From positions 1-64,000 of the forward strand of contig JACRNU010000055.1 in assembly GCA_016234805.1 (NCBI GenBank): a stretch of DNA of 64,000 bases, in the 5' to 3' direction. The translations under genes were made by a program, and so were the position numbers. Origin of the DNA: Elusimicrobiota bacterium (lineage in GTDB: Bacteria; Elusimicrobiota; Elusimicrobia; UBA1565; UBA9628). The notes below the pieces were generated by a model that was not told the origin of the DNA, ran no database searches, and saw only the letters and a program-made list of their open reading frames with translations. Shown one piece after another: positions 35,945 through 45,046 of the stretch; position 1 is the stretch's first letter; the number at the start of each line of letters is the position of its first letter.

Positions 35945-37303
35945 ATGAGCAACCGACTTCTCCTCCAGGCCTACGGCTGGGTCTTCCTCTCCGCTGGAGC
36001 GGTCTTCCTCTGCTTGAACGGACCTTTCACCGCAGCCTTCAATTCCCTGGCTGGACCGCTCCCTTGGGCCGCCCCCCTTCCCGATGCCGGGAGGTCGCTC
36101 TGGCTGGGGCTCACCGGCTCGATGATGGCGATGATCGCGTACCTCTCCTTCATCCTCTCGACCGACCCCTGGCAAGGCGCGGCATGGCGCGCGCTCCTGC
36201 TGTCCAAGGGAGTCTCATCCCTGCTGTTCCTCTGCTTCGGCCTCTCGGAACGCAATCTCCTTTTCGTCATCGCCGCCCTGGTGGACGGCGGCATCCTGCT
36301 CCACCTCGCATGGCTGAGCACGGCCTTCAGCGACCTCCCGGACCCCTGGAGTCCGAGGTCCGGCCTCATCCCGGACTGCGTCCACGAGGCATGGTTCCTC
36401 AAGGCCAACGACCCCGCTTCGAGGGACGCCTTCTGGCTGAGATACACTCTTGAGCGCTCCGGGAACGGGGTCGAGGGAAGACTCTGGTACGCCGTGTTCG
36501 ACGCCAAGGAGCGCAAGGTCGCAAGCGGAACCTGGACCGAGCCTGAAGCAGGGGCCTGCCATGGCCTGGCCATGGGAGGCCAGGCCGTGTGGCGCGTGGG
36601 AGGCAGCATCCTCTCCACGGCTTCAGCCTCGGCCCGCGGTCCGAAGGCTGAGTGGCGGCTGTCCTGGGAGCCCTCTGATGTTCCCCCCTTTCCTTTCGTC
36701 CCGCCTTGGCTCTACCTTTGGGGATTGGCCGGGACCGTCTACACTTCGCCGATCCCCGCGGCGGTCTTCAACGGCGAGGTCAGCGTCCACGGCCGGACCT
36801 ACCGCTTCTCCCAAGCGCTGGGAAGCATCGGACATCTATGGGGGAGGCGCAAGGCCGAATCCTGGCGCTGGGCTCATGCCGTGTTCCTGGGCAAGAACGG
36901 CAAGGTCGGATCGGTCTTCGAGATACTCTCGGCCCGGGGCAGGCTCGGTCCCTTCGTCCTGCCGCCAGTGACTCGGGCGCATCTCTGGCGCGACGGACGC
37001 CACCATGCCAGCGCATGGCAGGGATGCCGCACCTGGGCCGCGGACAAGGGCTGGGGGTTCTTCGTCAACTTCGATGGGTTCAGCGGCCAGGGTGTCTGCG
37101 TCCCGGATGAGGGCCTGACCGCCGAGTTCGACTATCACGATCCCGACGGCAGGACCCTCAGCTGCAGGAATTCCAAGGTCGGCTCCATGTGGGTCGACCT
37201 CTCCGGGACAGGGGACCGCGCAGCCGGGGCCTTCGAGAGCACGGGCTCCGTCTTAGAGACCAAGGACTCCGCGGCCGTGGAAACCGTCGAGCCCAAGACA
37301 TGA
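35945..37303 (+). CDS. Membrane protein with CrtC/AttH-like lipocalin-type domain
   Basis: A 452-residue protein: four N-terminal membrane segments (to ~125), then a soluble region (~140-425) whose HLWGRRKAESWRWAHAVFLG stretch resembles AttH/hydroxyneurosporene-hydratase (CrtC)-like double-barrel proteins. Such domains act on hydrophobic polyenes or lipids. Its stop overlaps the GMC oxidoreductase start (ATGA). Assignment is tentative; the substrate is unknown. Confidence 0.5.
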   Translation: MSNRLLLQAYGWVFLSAGAVFLCLNGPFTAAFNSLAGPLPWAAPLPDAGRSLWLGLTGSMMAMIAYLSFILSTDPWQGAAWRALLLSKGVSSLLFLCFGLSERNLLFVIAALVDGGILLHLAWLSTAFSDLPDPWSPRSGLIPDCVHEAWFLKANDPASRDAFWLRYTLERSGNGVEGRLWYAVFDAKERKVASGTWTEPEAGACHGLAMGGQAVWRVGGSILSTASASARGPKAEWRLSWEPSDVPPFPFVPPWLYLWGLAGTVYTSPIPAAVFNGEVSVHGRTYRFSQALGSIGHLWGRRKAESWRWAHAVFLGKNGKVGSVFEILSARGRLGPFVLPPVTRAHLWRDGRHHASAWQGCRTWAADKGWGFFVNFDGFSGQGVCVPDEGLTAEFDYHDPDGRTLSCRNSKVGSMWVDLSGTGDRAAGAFESTGSVLETKDSAAVETVEPKT

Positions 37304-39195
37304 GCTTCGGCACGCGCCTCATCGCGGACTTCGCCCTGGACTGCGCCGCGGTCCGCGGTGACAAGACCGTCGAGGAGGGGGCGCTTCGAGAGACCATCGA
37401 GCGCCGCGCAATGCGCCTTCCCTTCTGGGCTTTCCTGCTCGCGGCCTCGGCCGCGTTCGCGCTCCAGTGGCTCATGCCCCTTATCCTTCTGGGCAAGCCG
37501 CGGAGGTTCCAGGGCCTGTCTCCTGAGGAAGCGGACCTCCTGCTCGAACGGCTCCAACTCGTCACCCTCATCCCAGTGCGCGGGCCCTTCCTGGCGCTCA
37601 AGTCCCTGGTCCTGCCCGTCCTTTACGGACTCAGCGCGAAACCGGCGACCACAGACCGGAGCCAAGCCGTTCCTGCCGACCTCAGCGACACGGGGGCCGC
37701 CAGCACCAGCGACACGGGCCCCGCTCCAGCCGCGCCCGCGGCGCGCCTGAGCAGCGGCGGCCGCTGGGATGTGGTCGTGGCAGGCAGCGGGGCTGGCGGC
37801 GCCGCGGTCGCCGCGCGCCTGGCCCAAGGAGGGGCCAAGGTCCTCCTGCTGGAAAAAGGAGGCTGGGCCTCCTCGCAACCGGACGCGTGTGAAGCAGTGT
37901 CACGCTACTATACGGGAGCGGGTTTCGTCGCGGCCCTCGGCAGGTGCATGATCCCGGTGCCGACCGGCACAGCCGTGGGAGGGACCACGGCCATCAACTC
38001 AGGCACCTGCATGCGCGCGCCCGGCGAAGCGCTCGAGCGCTGGGAGGAGATCGGCCGGGGCCGATTCACCAAAGCCGAGTTCGAGCGTCGGCTCGACGAG
38101 GCATGGCGCCTTCTCAAAGTGCGCGAGGCTCCGGCCCGCACCTTCGGCGGTTCATCTAGGCTCGTGCTTCAGGGGCTTTCGCGCCTCGGCGGACCAACAG
38201 CTGAGCCTGTGGACCGCTGCGAGGACGGGTGCGAAGGCTCCGGCCGCTGCTGCTTCGCATGCCCCACAAGCGCCAAGATCACCTCCTCAAAGGCCTTCCT
38301 CGAGCCGCTGCAGGGCGATCCGCGCCTGACCTTGTCGCCCCGGACCTACCTGACCGGGATCCGGCCTCCTGCCAAGGCAGGCGATAGCGTGCAGTTGACG
38401 GTCCGGCGCAAAGATTCAGGTCTGACCGAGGACCTCGAATGCGGCCGCCTCGTGCTCGCGGCCGGAACCCTGGCCACCCCCTATTTCGTCCGCAGGTTCC
38501 GCCTTGGCTCCGCCTGGCGCCTGGCAGGAGACGGGCTCTCCCTGCACCCGGCTTCCAAGGTCTTCGGCCTCTTCCAGGAACCCGTGGACGGGTGGAAGGG
38601 AGTGCCGCAGGGCCTCGGCTTCGACGACCAGACGGACCCGGCCATACGCTACGAGGGCGTCTTCACCCCGCCGGAGATGGCGGCCGTCACCATGCCTCTC
38701 GAGGGCGGCCGCCTGCGCTGGTGGATGGACCGCTACCGCCATGTCGCGACCTTCGGGTTCATGATCCGCGATGCCGCGCGCGGCACGGTCCGCCACCCGT
38801 TCGGCCCGGGCCTGCCTGTCATCCGCTATGACCTGACTCCCAAAGACCTGTCCAGGATGACGGCGGCCATGCGGTTCGTGGCAAGGGTCTTCTTCGCCGC
38901 AGGGGCCAGCCGCGTGCTCATGCCGATCAATGCTCGCGGCAACGAGATCGGCAACCCCACCGAACTCGATGCCGAAGCCTTGAGGGCTCCTTGCCCCTCC
39001 CAGCTCTACAGCATGGCCTTCCACCCGCTGGGCACCTGCGCCATGGGCCGCGTGGTCGACGAAGACCTCAGGCTCACCCCAGGCATCTTCGTCTGCGACG
39101 GGTCCGTGGTGCCGGAGAGCCTGGGAGTCAATCCCCAGATGACGATCTACGCCTTCGCGCTAAGATTGGCTGATCATCTGCTATGCGCGACCTGA
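37300..39195 (+). CDS. GMC-family FAD oxidoreductase
   Basis: A 631-residue protein. N-terminal helical region with a membrane segment (~45-62), a Ser/Thr/Ala/Pro linker with a duplicated SDTG motif, then a GMC flavoprotein: FAD motif VVAGSGAGGAAVAARLAQGG, cysteine-rich CEDGCEGSGRCCFACP, and C-terminal FHPLGTCAMGRV with NPQMTIYAFA. Similar proteins oxidise long-chain alcohols or sterols. ATG 37300 overlaps the previous stop; its end overlaps the GlpD-like gene by 13 nt. Confidence 0.82.
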   Translation: MSFGTRLIADFALDCAAVRGDKTVEEGALRETIERRAMRLPFWAFLLAASAAFALQWLMPLILLGKPRRFQGLSPEEADLLLERLQLVTLIPVRGPFLALKSLVLPVLYGLSAKPATTDRSQAVPADLSDTGAASTSDTGPAPAAPAARLSSGGRWDVVVAGSGAGGAAVAARLAQGGAKVLLLEKGGWASSQPDACEAVSRYYTGAGFVAALGRCMIPVPTGTAVGGTTAINSGTCMRAPGEALERWEEIGRGRFTKAEFERRLDEAWRLLKVREAPARTFGGSSRLVLQGLSRLGGPTAEPVDRCEDGCEGSGRCCFACPTSAKITSSKAFLEPLQGDPRLTLSPRTYLTGIRPPAKAGDSVQLTVRRKDSGLTEDLECGRLVLAAGTLATPYFVRRFRLGSAWRLAGDGLSLHPASKVFGLFQEPVDGWKGVPQGLGFDDQTDPAIRYEGVFTPPEMAAVTMPLEGGRLRWWMDRYRHVATFGFMIRDAARGTVRHPFGPGLPVIRYDLTPKDLSRMTAAMRFVARVFFAAGASRVLMPINARGNEIGNPTELDAEALRAPCPSQLYSMAFHPLGTCAMGRVVDEDLRLTPGIFVCDGSVVPESLGVNPQMTIYAFALRLADHLLCAT

Positions 39196-40490
39196 TCGTC
39201 ATCGGCGGGGGCATCACGGGCGCCGCGGCCTTCAGGGCCGCGGCCCGGGCCGGCCTCTCGGTGTTCCTGCTCGACCGCGGCCTGGCCGGAGGCGCGACCA
39301 CGGCCGTGACCAGCGGCCTCTTCCACGGCGGCCTGCGCTATCTGGCGCACGACGTGGCCACCTCCTACTCCATGTGCCGTGAGATCTCAGCCCTGCTCGC
39401 GGACAAGCCGGACCTCCTGACCCGCCAGATGTTCCTGTGGCCGGTCTATCGCCACCACAAGCTCGGCTTCGGGCTGGTGGGGAGCATGATGGAATACTAC
39501 GACCGCTTCGCGGGCCTGCGCTCGAGCCCGGGCCACTTCAGGCTCTCGGCTGGAGAGACCCTGGAGCGCGTCCCCGCCCTGGAGGGGGCAGGTCTGGAGG
39601 GCAGCTTCGCCTTCGATGAGTGGCGCGTGGACGTCCCTTGCCTGGTCCGAAGCCTCCTGGACGAAGGCAAGGCCGCGGGCGGGGAGGTCCTCGAGGGCAG
39701 GAGGGTCGTGGGGCTCGTGGTGAAATCCGGGCTCGTGACCGCGGCGCGGATCGGGGTCCCGAGAGGAGGGTCCATCGAGTTCCACAGCCGGGTCTTCCTC
39801 AACGCCGGCGGCCCCTGGGCAGGGGAAGTGGCGGCCCTGGCAGGCTCGAAGGCCGTGAAGCTGAGCCTGCGTCGCGGAGCGCACCTGATCGTGCCGCATG
39901 AGCCCCCGGGGTGCGGCCTCATCTTCCCCGAGCCCTCGGGCCGGTACATCGGGCTCTATCCCAGGGACGGGGAGTTCTGGGTCGGGCCCACGGACGACCC
40001 TCACGAGGCTGGTCCGGACCAGGTGCTCTCCTCCCATGAGGAATCGGAGCGTCTGCGCCGAAGCCTGGCCACAGTGCTGCCCGGGTATCCGCGCGACTCG
40101 GGCAGGACCGTGGTGGGCCTGCGTCCCATCTTCAAGCAGTTCATGTCAGGAGGCATGCTCTCCAGGGACTACCGGATCATCGACCATGCCTCGGAAGGCA
40201 TCGACAACCTGGTGACCGTGGTCGGAGGCAAGCTCACCTCGCACCGGCCCATGGCCGAGGACTCCCTGGCCGCGATCCTGCCCAAGCTCGATCGCATGCC
40301 GTCCTCCGGAAAGTCGCAGTCTCCGACATATGGACTCCCGGCCTCGCGGCTCCTTTCCACGCGCAGCAGGCTGGCCAGCCTGGCTCTTTCCGCGGGCCTG
40401 CTGGCCTACCACGGCCTGCGGCACGCTCTATCCAAGCCGGACCCGGACCGCGGCGGCGAAGGATTCCGCAAGGCCTTCCCTGAGAAATGA
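39183..40490 (+). CDS. glpD: FAD-dependent glycerol-3-phosphate dehydrogenase-like protein
   Basis: A 435-residue protein with the DAO/GlpD fold: FAD motif VIGGGITGAAAFRAAARAG, TAVTSGLFHGGLRYLAHD, FLNAGGPWAGEVA, and VGPTDDPHE. It is shorter than E. coli GlpD (~500) because the C-terminal cap domain is reduced. Expected to oxidise glycerol-3-phosphate at the membrane. The operon context with GMC and CrtC-like genes suggests lipid metabolism. Confidence 0.75.
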   Translation: MRDLIVIGGGITGAAAFRAAARAGLSVFLLDRGLAGGATTAVTSGLFHGGLRYLAHDVATSYSMCREISALLADKPDLLTRQMFLWPVYRHHKLGFGLVGSMMEYYDRFAGLRSSPGHFRLSAGETLERVPALEGAGLEGSFAFDEWRVDVPCLVRSLLDEGKAAGGEVLEGRRVVGLVVKSGLVTAARIGVPRGGSIEFHSRVFLNAGGPWAGEVAALAGSKAVKLSLRRGAHLIVPHEPPGCGLIFPEPSGRYIGLYPRDGEFWVGPTDDPHEAGPDQVLSSHEESERLRRSLATVLPGYPRDSGRTVVGLRPIFKQFMSGGMLSRDYRIIDHASEGIDNLVTVVGGKLTSHRPMAEDSLAAILPKLDRMPSSGKSQSPTYGLPASRLLSTRSRLASLALSAGLLAYHGLRHALSKPDPDRGGEGFRKAFPEK

Positions 40491-40491
40491 C

Positions 40492-41208
40492 ATGGCTCGT
40501 GAAATACTCGTGGCCTCCGCTGACCCGCAGTTCCTCGACAGCGTGCGGAGGCAGTTCGAGGAAGCTGGAGTCTCCCTGCGCCTGCTCGACCACCTGCCGG
40601 ACCTTTCCGGGCTCATGGCAGCGGGCGCCATCCAGGCCGCGGTCCTGGACCTGGACCTCAGCCCCAAGCCTCCTTGGGAGATCCTCTCCCAGTCCAGGCT
40701 CCATCCTCAGACGGCCAAGATCCCCATCGTGGCAGTCACGGGCCTCTACACCAACCCGCGCTTCGTGATCGAGGGCCTCAAGGCCGGGGCGGTCGAATAC
40801 CTCCTCAAGCCCGTGGACCCCAGGGTCCTGGCAGCCAGGGTCGAAGCCCTGGCCTCTGCCATGGAACGGCGGCGCAAGGCAGGCGGAGCCTGGGTCCTGC
40901 GCACCCCGGATGACCGCATCCTCCTCGACCTCAGGGCGCACAAGTGCGTGGTCCGCGGTCCTGGAGGGAAGGAAGAAGAGGCCGGCCTCTCGCCCAAGGA
41001 GTTCTCGCTCCTGGCAGCCCTCCTGGGGAGATACGGGGAACTGGTCCGCAAGGAAGAGCTCATGCGCGTGCTCTGGCCCTCCGCGACCAAGACCACCAGG
41101 TCCAATGAGATCACCCTGGCTCAGTTCATCGCGCACCTGAGGCAAAAGGTCCCGGCATTGAGAGAAAGACTCAAGACCGTTTGGGGTTTGGGATTCAGGC
41201 TGGAATAA
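40492..41208 (+). CDS. OmpR-type response regulator
   Basis: A 238-residue two-domain protein: receiver (phosphoacceptor region AAVLDLDLSP, Lys in EYLLKPVDP; the N-terminal acidic pair reads ASADPQF and so has a single Asp) and C-terminal winged helix (LSPKEFSLLAALLGRYGELV ... FIAHLRQKV). ATG 40492 lies 1 nt after the GlpD-like stop. The likely target is its own operon or the next one at 41284. No kinase gene adjoins it. Confidence 0.85.
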   Translation: MAREILVASADPQFLDSVRRQFEEAGVSLRLLDHLPDLSGLMAAGAIQAAVLDLDLSPKPPWEILSQSRLHPQTAKIPIVAVTGLYTNPRFVIEGLKAGAVEYLLKPVDPRVLAARVEALASAMERRRKAGGAWVLRTPDDRILLDLRAHKCVVRGPGGKEEEAGLSPKEFSLLAALLGRYGELVRKEELMRVLWPSATKTTRSNEITLAQFIAHLRQKVPALRERLKTVWGLGFRLE

Positions 41209-41248
41209 AGGTGTCACCAGTATTCATCAATCATTCATAATTACGATA

Positions 41249-41277
41249 TTGATTATTCCATCTTCCTCATATATGCT
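41249..41277 (+). promoter_or_regulatory. Promoter of the PorV operon, leaderless with GTG start
   Basis: TTGATT (41249-41254), 17-nt spacer, TATGCT (41272-41277), 6 nt, GTG 41284. The surrounding 75 bp is AT-rich and includes GGTGTCACC at 41211-41219, related to the dispersed palindromes. Confidence 0.55.
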
Positions 41278-41283
41278 TATATC

Positions 41284-42657
41284 GTGCTCCGCAAGACCTG
41301 GCTCTGGGCCTTTCTGGCCTTCTCTCTCCTCCTGAAACCCGGCCTCGGGTCCGCCTATGTCTCCAGCGGAGGGGACTGGGAGCTCATCAGGTCCGTGCAC
41401 GGCGAGATCGGCGGAGACCTGACCGGCTCGGATTACAAGGTGACGCATTCCATGGGCGAGCCTTTCATCGCCCTTTCCGCCCTGACGGGCGGCGCGGCCG
41501 CCAGCTTCGCGGGCTATCTCTCCCAAGTCCCATCCTTCTCCAACGCCGGCACCTCGATCACGGTCGCCGGGGGTTCCTCCACCACGGTCACCTTGGACGG
41601 CATCGTCTACGGGATCAAACCCGGGGACTCCGTGGTCGTCAGCTTCAATAACGAGATGACCTCCACCACCCTGCCCGGAGCGGTCACGGTCACGGCCATC
41701 CTCGACAACCTGGGCAACGCCGTCTCAGCAGGCCAGGCCTACACCCTGACCTACTCGGCCACGGAGCAGGCTGCTTATGTCAGCCTCGGAGCCGGGTGGC
41801 CCAAAGGCACCCTCTTCCTGCTGACGATCTCCACGCACGCCGAGGAGATCAACGGCTCGCGCCTGGTGAACTTCTCCACGGTCAATTTCGCGACCGCCCG
41901 GGACTTCGCGGCCGCCAACGTCGTCTTCGCCCTCGGGGACCCGTCCACCAAGGTCGAGATCCCGGCCAGGGCCTTCCCCTCCGACTACAGCGTCGCGGTC
42001 AGCACCGGGGTCCGGAGCCAGACCATCACCACGGCCGACGAGACCATGGCCGCGAACCTCGGCGCGGCCAGCAGGCCCTTCAAGAAGGTCCAGATCGACG
42101 CCTTCGGCCCGACCATGGAGCGGTGGTCCGCCAACCTCAACGCCCAGGCCTCCATCATCATCCCCTTCGACGACCTCAACAGCGACGGCAGGGTGGACGA
42201 CACGAGCCCCGCCATCCGCAGCAAGACCGTGTGGATGTGGCGCCTCGACGAGGGCGCCAAGCTCTGGGTCCGCCAGCCGCGCTCGAGCCTCGATTTGGCC
42301 AACAAGCGCGTGGTCCTGCCCGCGGACCACTTCTCCACCTACGCCCTGGCCGGTTCCGCGGACACGGATGTCTCCCTTTCCTACGCCTTCCCCGTGCCCT
42401 TCCGGCCCTCCGGCGGCAACCCAGCCCGCTACGGCACCTGGGCGGACGGCATCCGCTTCACGAACCTCCCCTCCACTGGCAGAATCAGGATCTTCACCAT
42501 CTCGGGCGAGCTCGTCCGCGAGCTGGAAGTCGTGGACAACCCCCAGAGGTGGGACGTCAAGAACCAGGTCAACGAGGTCGTGGCCAGCGGCGTCTACATC
42601 TGGGAGGTCACCTCGGGCCAGAACCGCAAATCCGGGAAGCTGATGGTCGTCAAATGA
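41284..42657 (+). CDS. Secreted protein with FlgD/type IX-like C-terminal sorting domain
   Basis: A 457-residue exported protein: signal peptide (LWAFLAFSLLLKPGLGSA), beta-rich body, and a C-terminal ~95-residue domain (AFPVPFRPSGGNP ... GRIRIFTISGELVRELE ... GVYIWEVTSGQ ... GKLMVVK) with the pattern of FlgD-Ig/T9SS C-terminal domains. GTG 41284 directly follows the promoter. Its stop overlaps the porV-like start, which strengthens a link to PorV-dependent secretion. Confidence 0.72.
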   Translation: MLRKTWLWAFLAFSLLLKPGLGSAYVSSGGDWELIRSVHGEIGGDLTGSDYKVTHSMGEPFIALSALTGGAAASFAGYLSQVPSFSNAGTSITVAGGSSTTVTLDGIVYGIKPGDSVVVSFNNEMTSTTLPGAVTVTAILDNLGNAVSAGQAYTLTYSATEQAAYVSLGAGWPKGTLFLLTISTHAEEINGSRLVNFSTVNFATARDFAAANVVFALGDPSTKVEIPARAFPSDYSVAVSTGVRSQTITTADETMAANLGAASRPFKKVQIDAFGPTMERWSANLNAQASIIIPFDDLNSDGRVDDTSPAIRSKTVWMWRLDEGAKLWVRQPRSSLDLANKRVVLPADHFSTYALAGSADTDVSLSYAFPVPFRPSGGNPARYGTWADGIRFTNLPSTGRIRIFTISGELVRELEVVDNPQRWDVKNQVNEVVASGVYIWEVTSGQNRKSGKLMVVK

Positions 42658-43784
42658 TCCGCCTGCTCATGCTCCTCATGCTTTCCGCCGCCGTCCCGGC
42701 GGCGGTTCAGGCCGGCGCAGGCCGCACGAGCCTCGATTTCCTCAAGATCAACGCGAGCCCCAGGTCCCTGGCCATGGGCGAGACCGGCGCGGGCCTGGCC
42801 GACGACGCCATGTCCGCCATGTACCTCAACCCCGCGGGCATCGCGCGTCTGCGGCATCCCGAAGCCTCCTTCAGCTACAACCTCTGGTACGAAGGCATCT
42901 CGCTCCAGCACTTCTCCTATGCCCACCCCACCCGGACCATGGGGTCCTTCGGTTTCTCAGGCACGGTGCTGCAGGTCAAGAAGTTCGACGGCTACGACAA
43001 CTCGGGCGCTCGGGTGGGAGAGGTCGCCGCCACTGATTTCGTGGTCAAGCCCGTGTACGCACGCCGCCTCTTCGGCCCCTCGGAAGACCAGCGCCACGGC
43101 CTCTTCCTCGGAGCCGCGGCCAAGTTCGCCAGGGAGGAGCTCGACGAGTTCCGGGCCAACGCGGTCATGGCCGACGCCGGACTGCTCTACGTGCGCGGAC
43201 TCGGCAGCGGGGTCCTCGGGTTCGGAGGCTCCGCCATGTCCGTGGGCCGGGGGCCTGCCTTCGGCGCGGAGCGCGACAAGCCCGCCACGACCTATCAGGC
43301 GGGCCTCAGCTACGGCCTCCATCTCTTCGGAGACCCCTTCGTGGTCGCCGCGGACGTCAAGATGCCGGTCTACGACGAGTTCAGCTACGCCGCGGGACTC
43401 GAGTACGGGGTCAAGCGCATCCTCTTCATCCGCGGCGGGTTCGTGTCCCACCAGTCCCTCGGCGACGGGTGGAGGGTCGGTCTCGGGATCAAGGCCAAGT
43501 TCCTCCAGCTCGACTACGCCGTTTCAGAGTACGGCAAGATGGGCCTGGGCCACCTCATGGGTGTCTCTTTCCGATTCGGCGAGCCCATCGAAGTCACCCC
43601 CCACCGGACCCCGGCCCAGGACAAGGCCCTGCTGCTCATCCGCCGCGCCAAACAGATGGCCAAGGAAACCCGTTTTTACGAAGCCGCCCTCAGCCTCAAC
43701 GAAGCCCTCACCCTCGACCCGAACAACAAGGAGGCTTTGCAGCTGCTGCGCGAGACCCGCGATGCGCTCGAGAGGCAGCGATGA
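42654..43784 (+). CDS. PorV/PorQ-family outer-membrane protein with TPR tail
   Basis: A 376-residue exported beta-barrel of the PorV/PorQ (UPF0164-like) family: after the signal peptide comes TSLDFLKINASPRSLAMGET and GLADDAMSAMYLNPAGIARL, the conserved N-terminal segment. The barrel runs to ~320, followed by a TPR-like pair of helices (AKETRFYEAALSLNEALTLD). PorV shuttles type IX cargo in Bacteroidota; homologues occur in other phyla. ATGA overlaps on both sides bind it tightly into the operon. Confidence 0.82.
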   Translation: MIRLLMLLMLSAAVPAAVQAGAGRTSLDFLKINASPRSLAMGETGAGLADDAMSAMYLNPAGIARLRHPEASFSYNLWYEGISLQHFSYAHPTRTMGSFGFSGTVLQVKKFDGYDNSGARVGEVAATDFVVKPVYARRLFGPSEDQRHGLFLGAAAKFAREELDEFRANAVMADAGLLYVRGLGSGVLGFGGSAMSVGRGPAFGAERDKPATTYQAGLSYGLHLFGDPFVVAADVKMPVYDEFSYAAGLEYGVKRILFIRGGFVSHQSLGDGWRVGLGIKAKFLQLDYAVSEYGKMGLGHLMGVSFRFGEPIEVTPHRTPAQDKALLLIRRAKQMAKETRFYEAALSLNEALTLDPNNKEALQLLRETRDALERQR

Positions 43785-45046
43785 ACCGCGGGGGATCCCT
43801 GGCCATCCTGATGATTTCCGCCGTCGTGCCGACGGCGGGACACGCCTACACCTTCCGCGCTGAGAAGACCTACCACCGCAGCCTCGCCCTCCTCAAGGAC
43901 GGCCAGTACGAGCGGGCCCTCGAGGGCTTCATGGACGTCCTGCTCGAAGACCCCGAGTTCCCTGGAGCCAAGGAGTCTCTGCGCAAGGCTGCCCGCGAGT
44001 CCGTCAAGCGCGAGCGGACCTCGATCATCGAGGAACGGGACTCCCTCATGGAAGAGATCCGCGGCCTGACCGGCCCGAAGGAGGGCGCGCCCAAGGACTC
44101 GGCCGTGGCCTCCTGGAAGGAGGCCGTGGACACTGCCATCAGCCTGGTCTCGGAGCCGGCTGACCTCGAAAAAGCCTTCCGGGCCTACGCCAAGGCGATC
44201 GAGAGGACGCCGATCTCCTTCAGAGCCATGCAGTCCCTTGCCAGCGCCAGGACCGGCATCCAGAAGAAGGTCTTCGACCTCTACCCTGCCATGGCGGAAG
44301 AGCCGCAGTGGAAGGGCAAGTGGCCGGGGAGCATGAAGACCGGCGCCCTGGTCGAGGCGGTGCTGATGGAACAAGCCAACACCATGGCATGGTCGGACGC
44401 GGAGAAGGACATGGTCCGCCAGCCGGCCAGGCCTGAGACCTCCGCGAAGATCCGCAAGCTCGCCTCATCCATCGACGCGACGGAGAAGGCCAAATCCGAG
44501 CTCCTCTGGACCGCGACCCAGGCGTTCCACCACATGCGCAAGGAGCGGTTCCAGGAATCCTCCGGATTTTGGCGGAAGGTCCTCGAATCCGACCCTGGCA
44601 ACGAGGAGGCGAAGCTCTATCTCTCCCGCGTGGAAAAGGCCGTGGCGCAAGCCTCGCCCAAGGCCGTGTCCGCGTACGCCCGGGCCAGGAAGGACGAGCC
44701 TATCGCGTGGCCCTCGGGATCCGAGGAAGCGGCAGAGGGAACTCCCGCGCCCGAGCCGGCCCGGTCCAAGTCTAACAGGCCAGCCAAGCCCAAGCCCGCT
44801 CCCGCTCCCCCGGCTGCAGCGCCGCAGCCCGAGCCCCCGGAGCGCGTCCCTCCCAAGGGGCCCGCGGCCGTGGACCCCGCGGTCATGCGCGAATGGGGCC
44901 AGGACCTCTACCGCAGGGGCTTGAAATCCTATTCCCTTGGCAAGCTCGACGAGGCCATCGAATACTGGAACAACTGCCTGGGAGTCGACCCGGACCATCC
45001 CAAGGCGAGGAAGGCTCTTGAAAGAGCCATGAGGGAGAAGAAGTGA
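43781..45046 (+). CDS. Exported TPR protein with Pro-rich linker
   Basis: A 421-residue protein: signal peptide, N-terminal TPR (KTYHRSLALLKDGQYERALE), long helical middle, another TPR (~245-285), a Pro/Ala/Lys linker (~310-360), and a final TPR (KSYSLGKLDEAIEYWNNCLG). Probably periplasmic, with the linker spanning to an outer-membrane partner. Overlaps neighbours by ATGA and GTGA. Confidence 0.78.
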   Translation: MNRGGSLAILMISAVVPTAGHAYTFRAEKTYHRSLALLKDGQYERALEGFMDVLLEDPEFPGAKESLRKAARESVKRERTSIIEERDSLMEEIRGLTGPKEGAPKDSAVASWKEAVDTAISLVSEPADLEKAFRAYAKAIERTPISFRAMQSLASARTGIQKKVFDLYPAMAEEPQWKGKWPGSMKTGALVEAVLMEQANTMAWSDAEKDMVRQPARPETSAKIRKLASSIDATEKAKSELLWTATQAFHHMRKERFQESSGFWRKVLESDPGNEEAKLYLSRVEKAVAQASPKAVSAYARARKDEPIAWPSGSEEAAEGTPAPEPARSKSNRPAKPKPAPAPPAAAPQPEPPERVPPKGPAAVDPAVMREWGQDLYRRGLKSYSLGKLDEAIEYWNNCLGVDPDHPKARKALERAMREKK

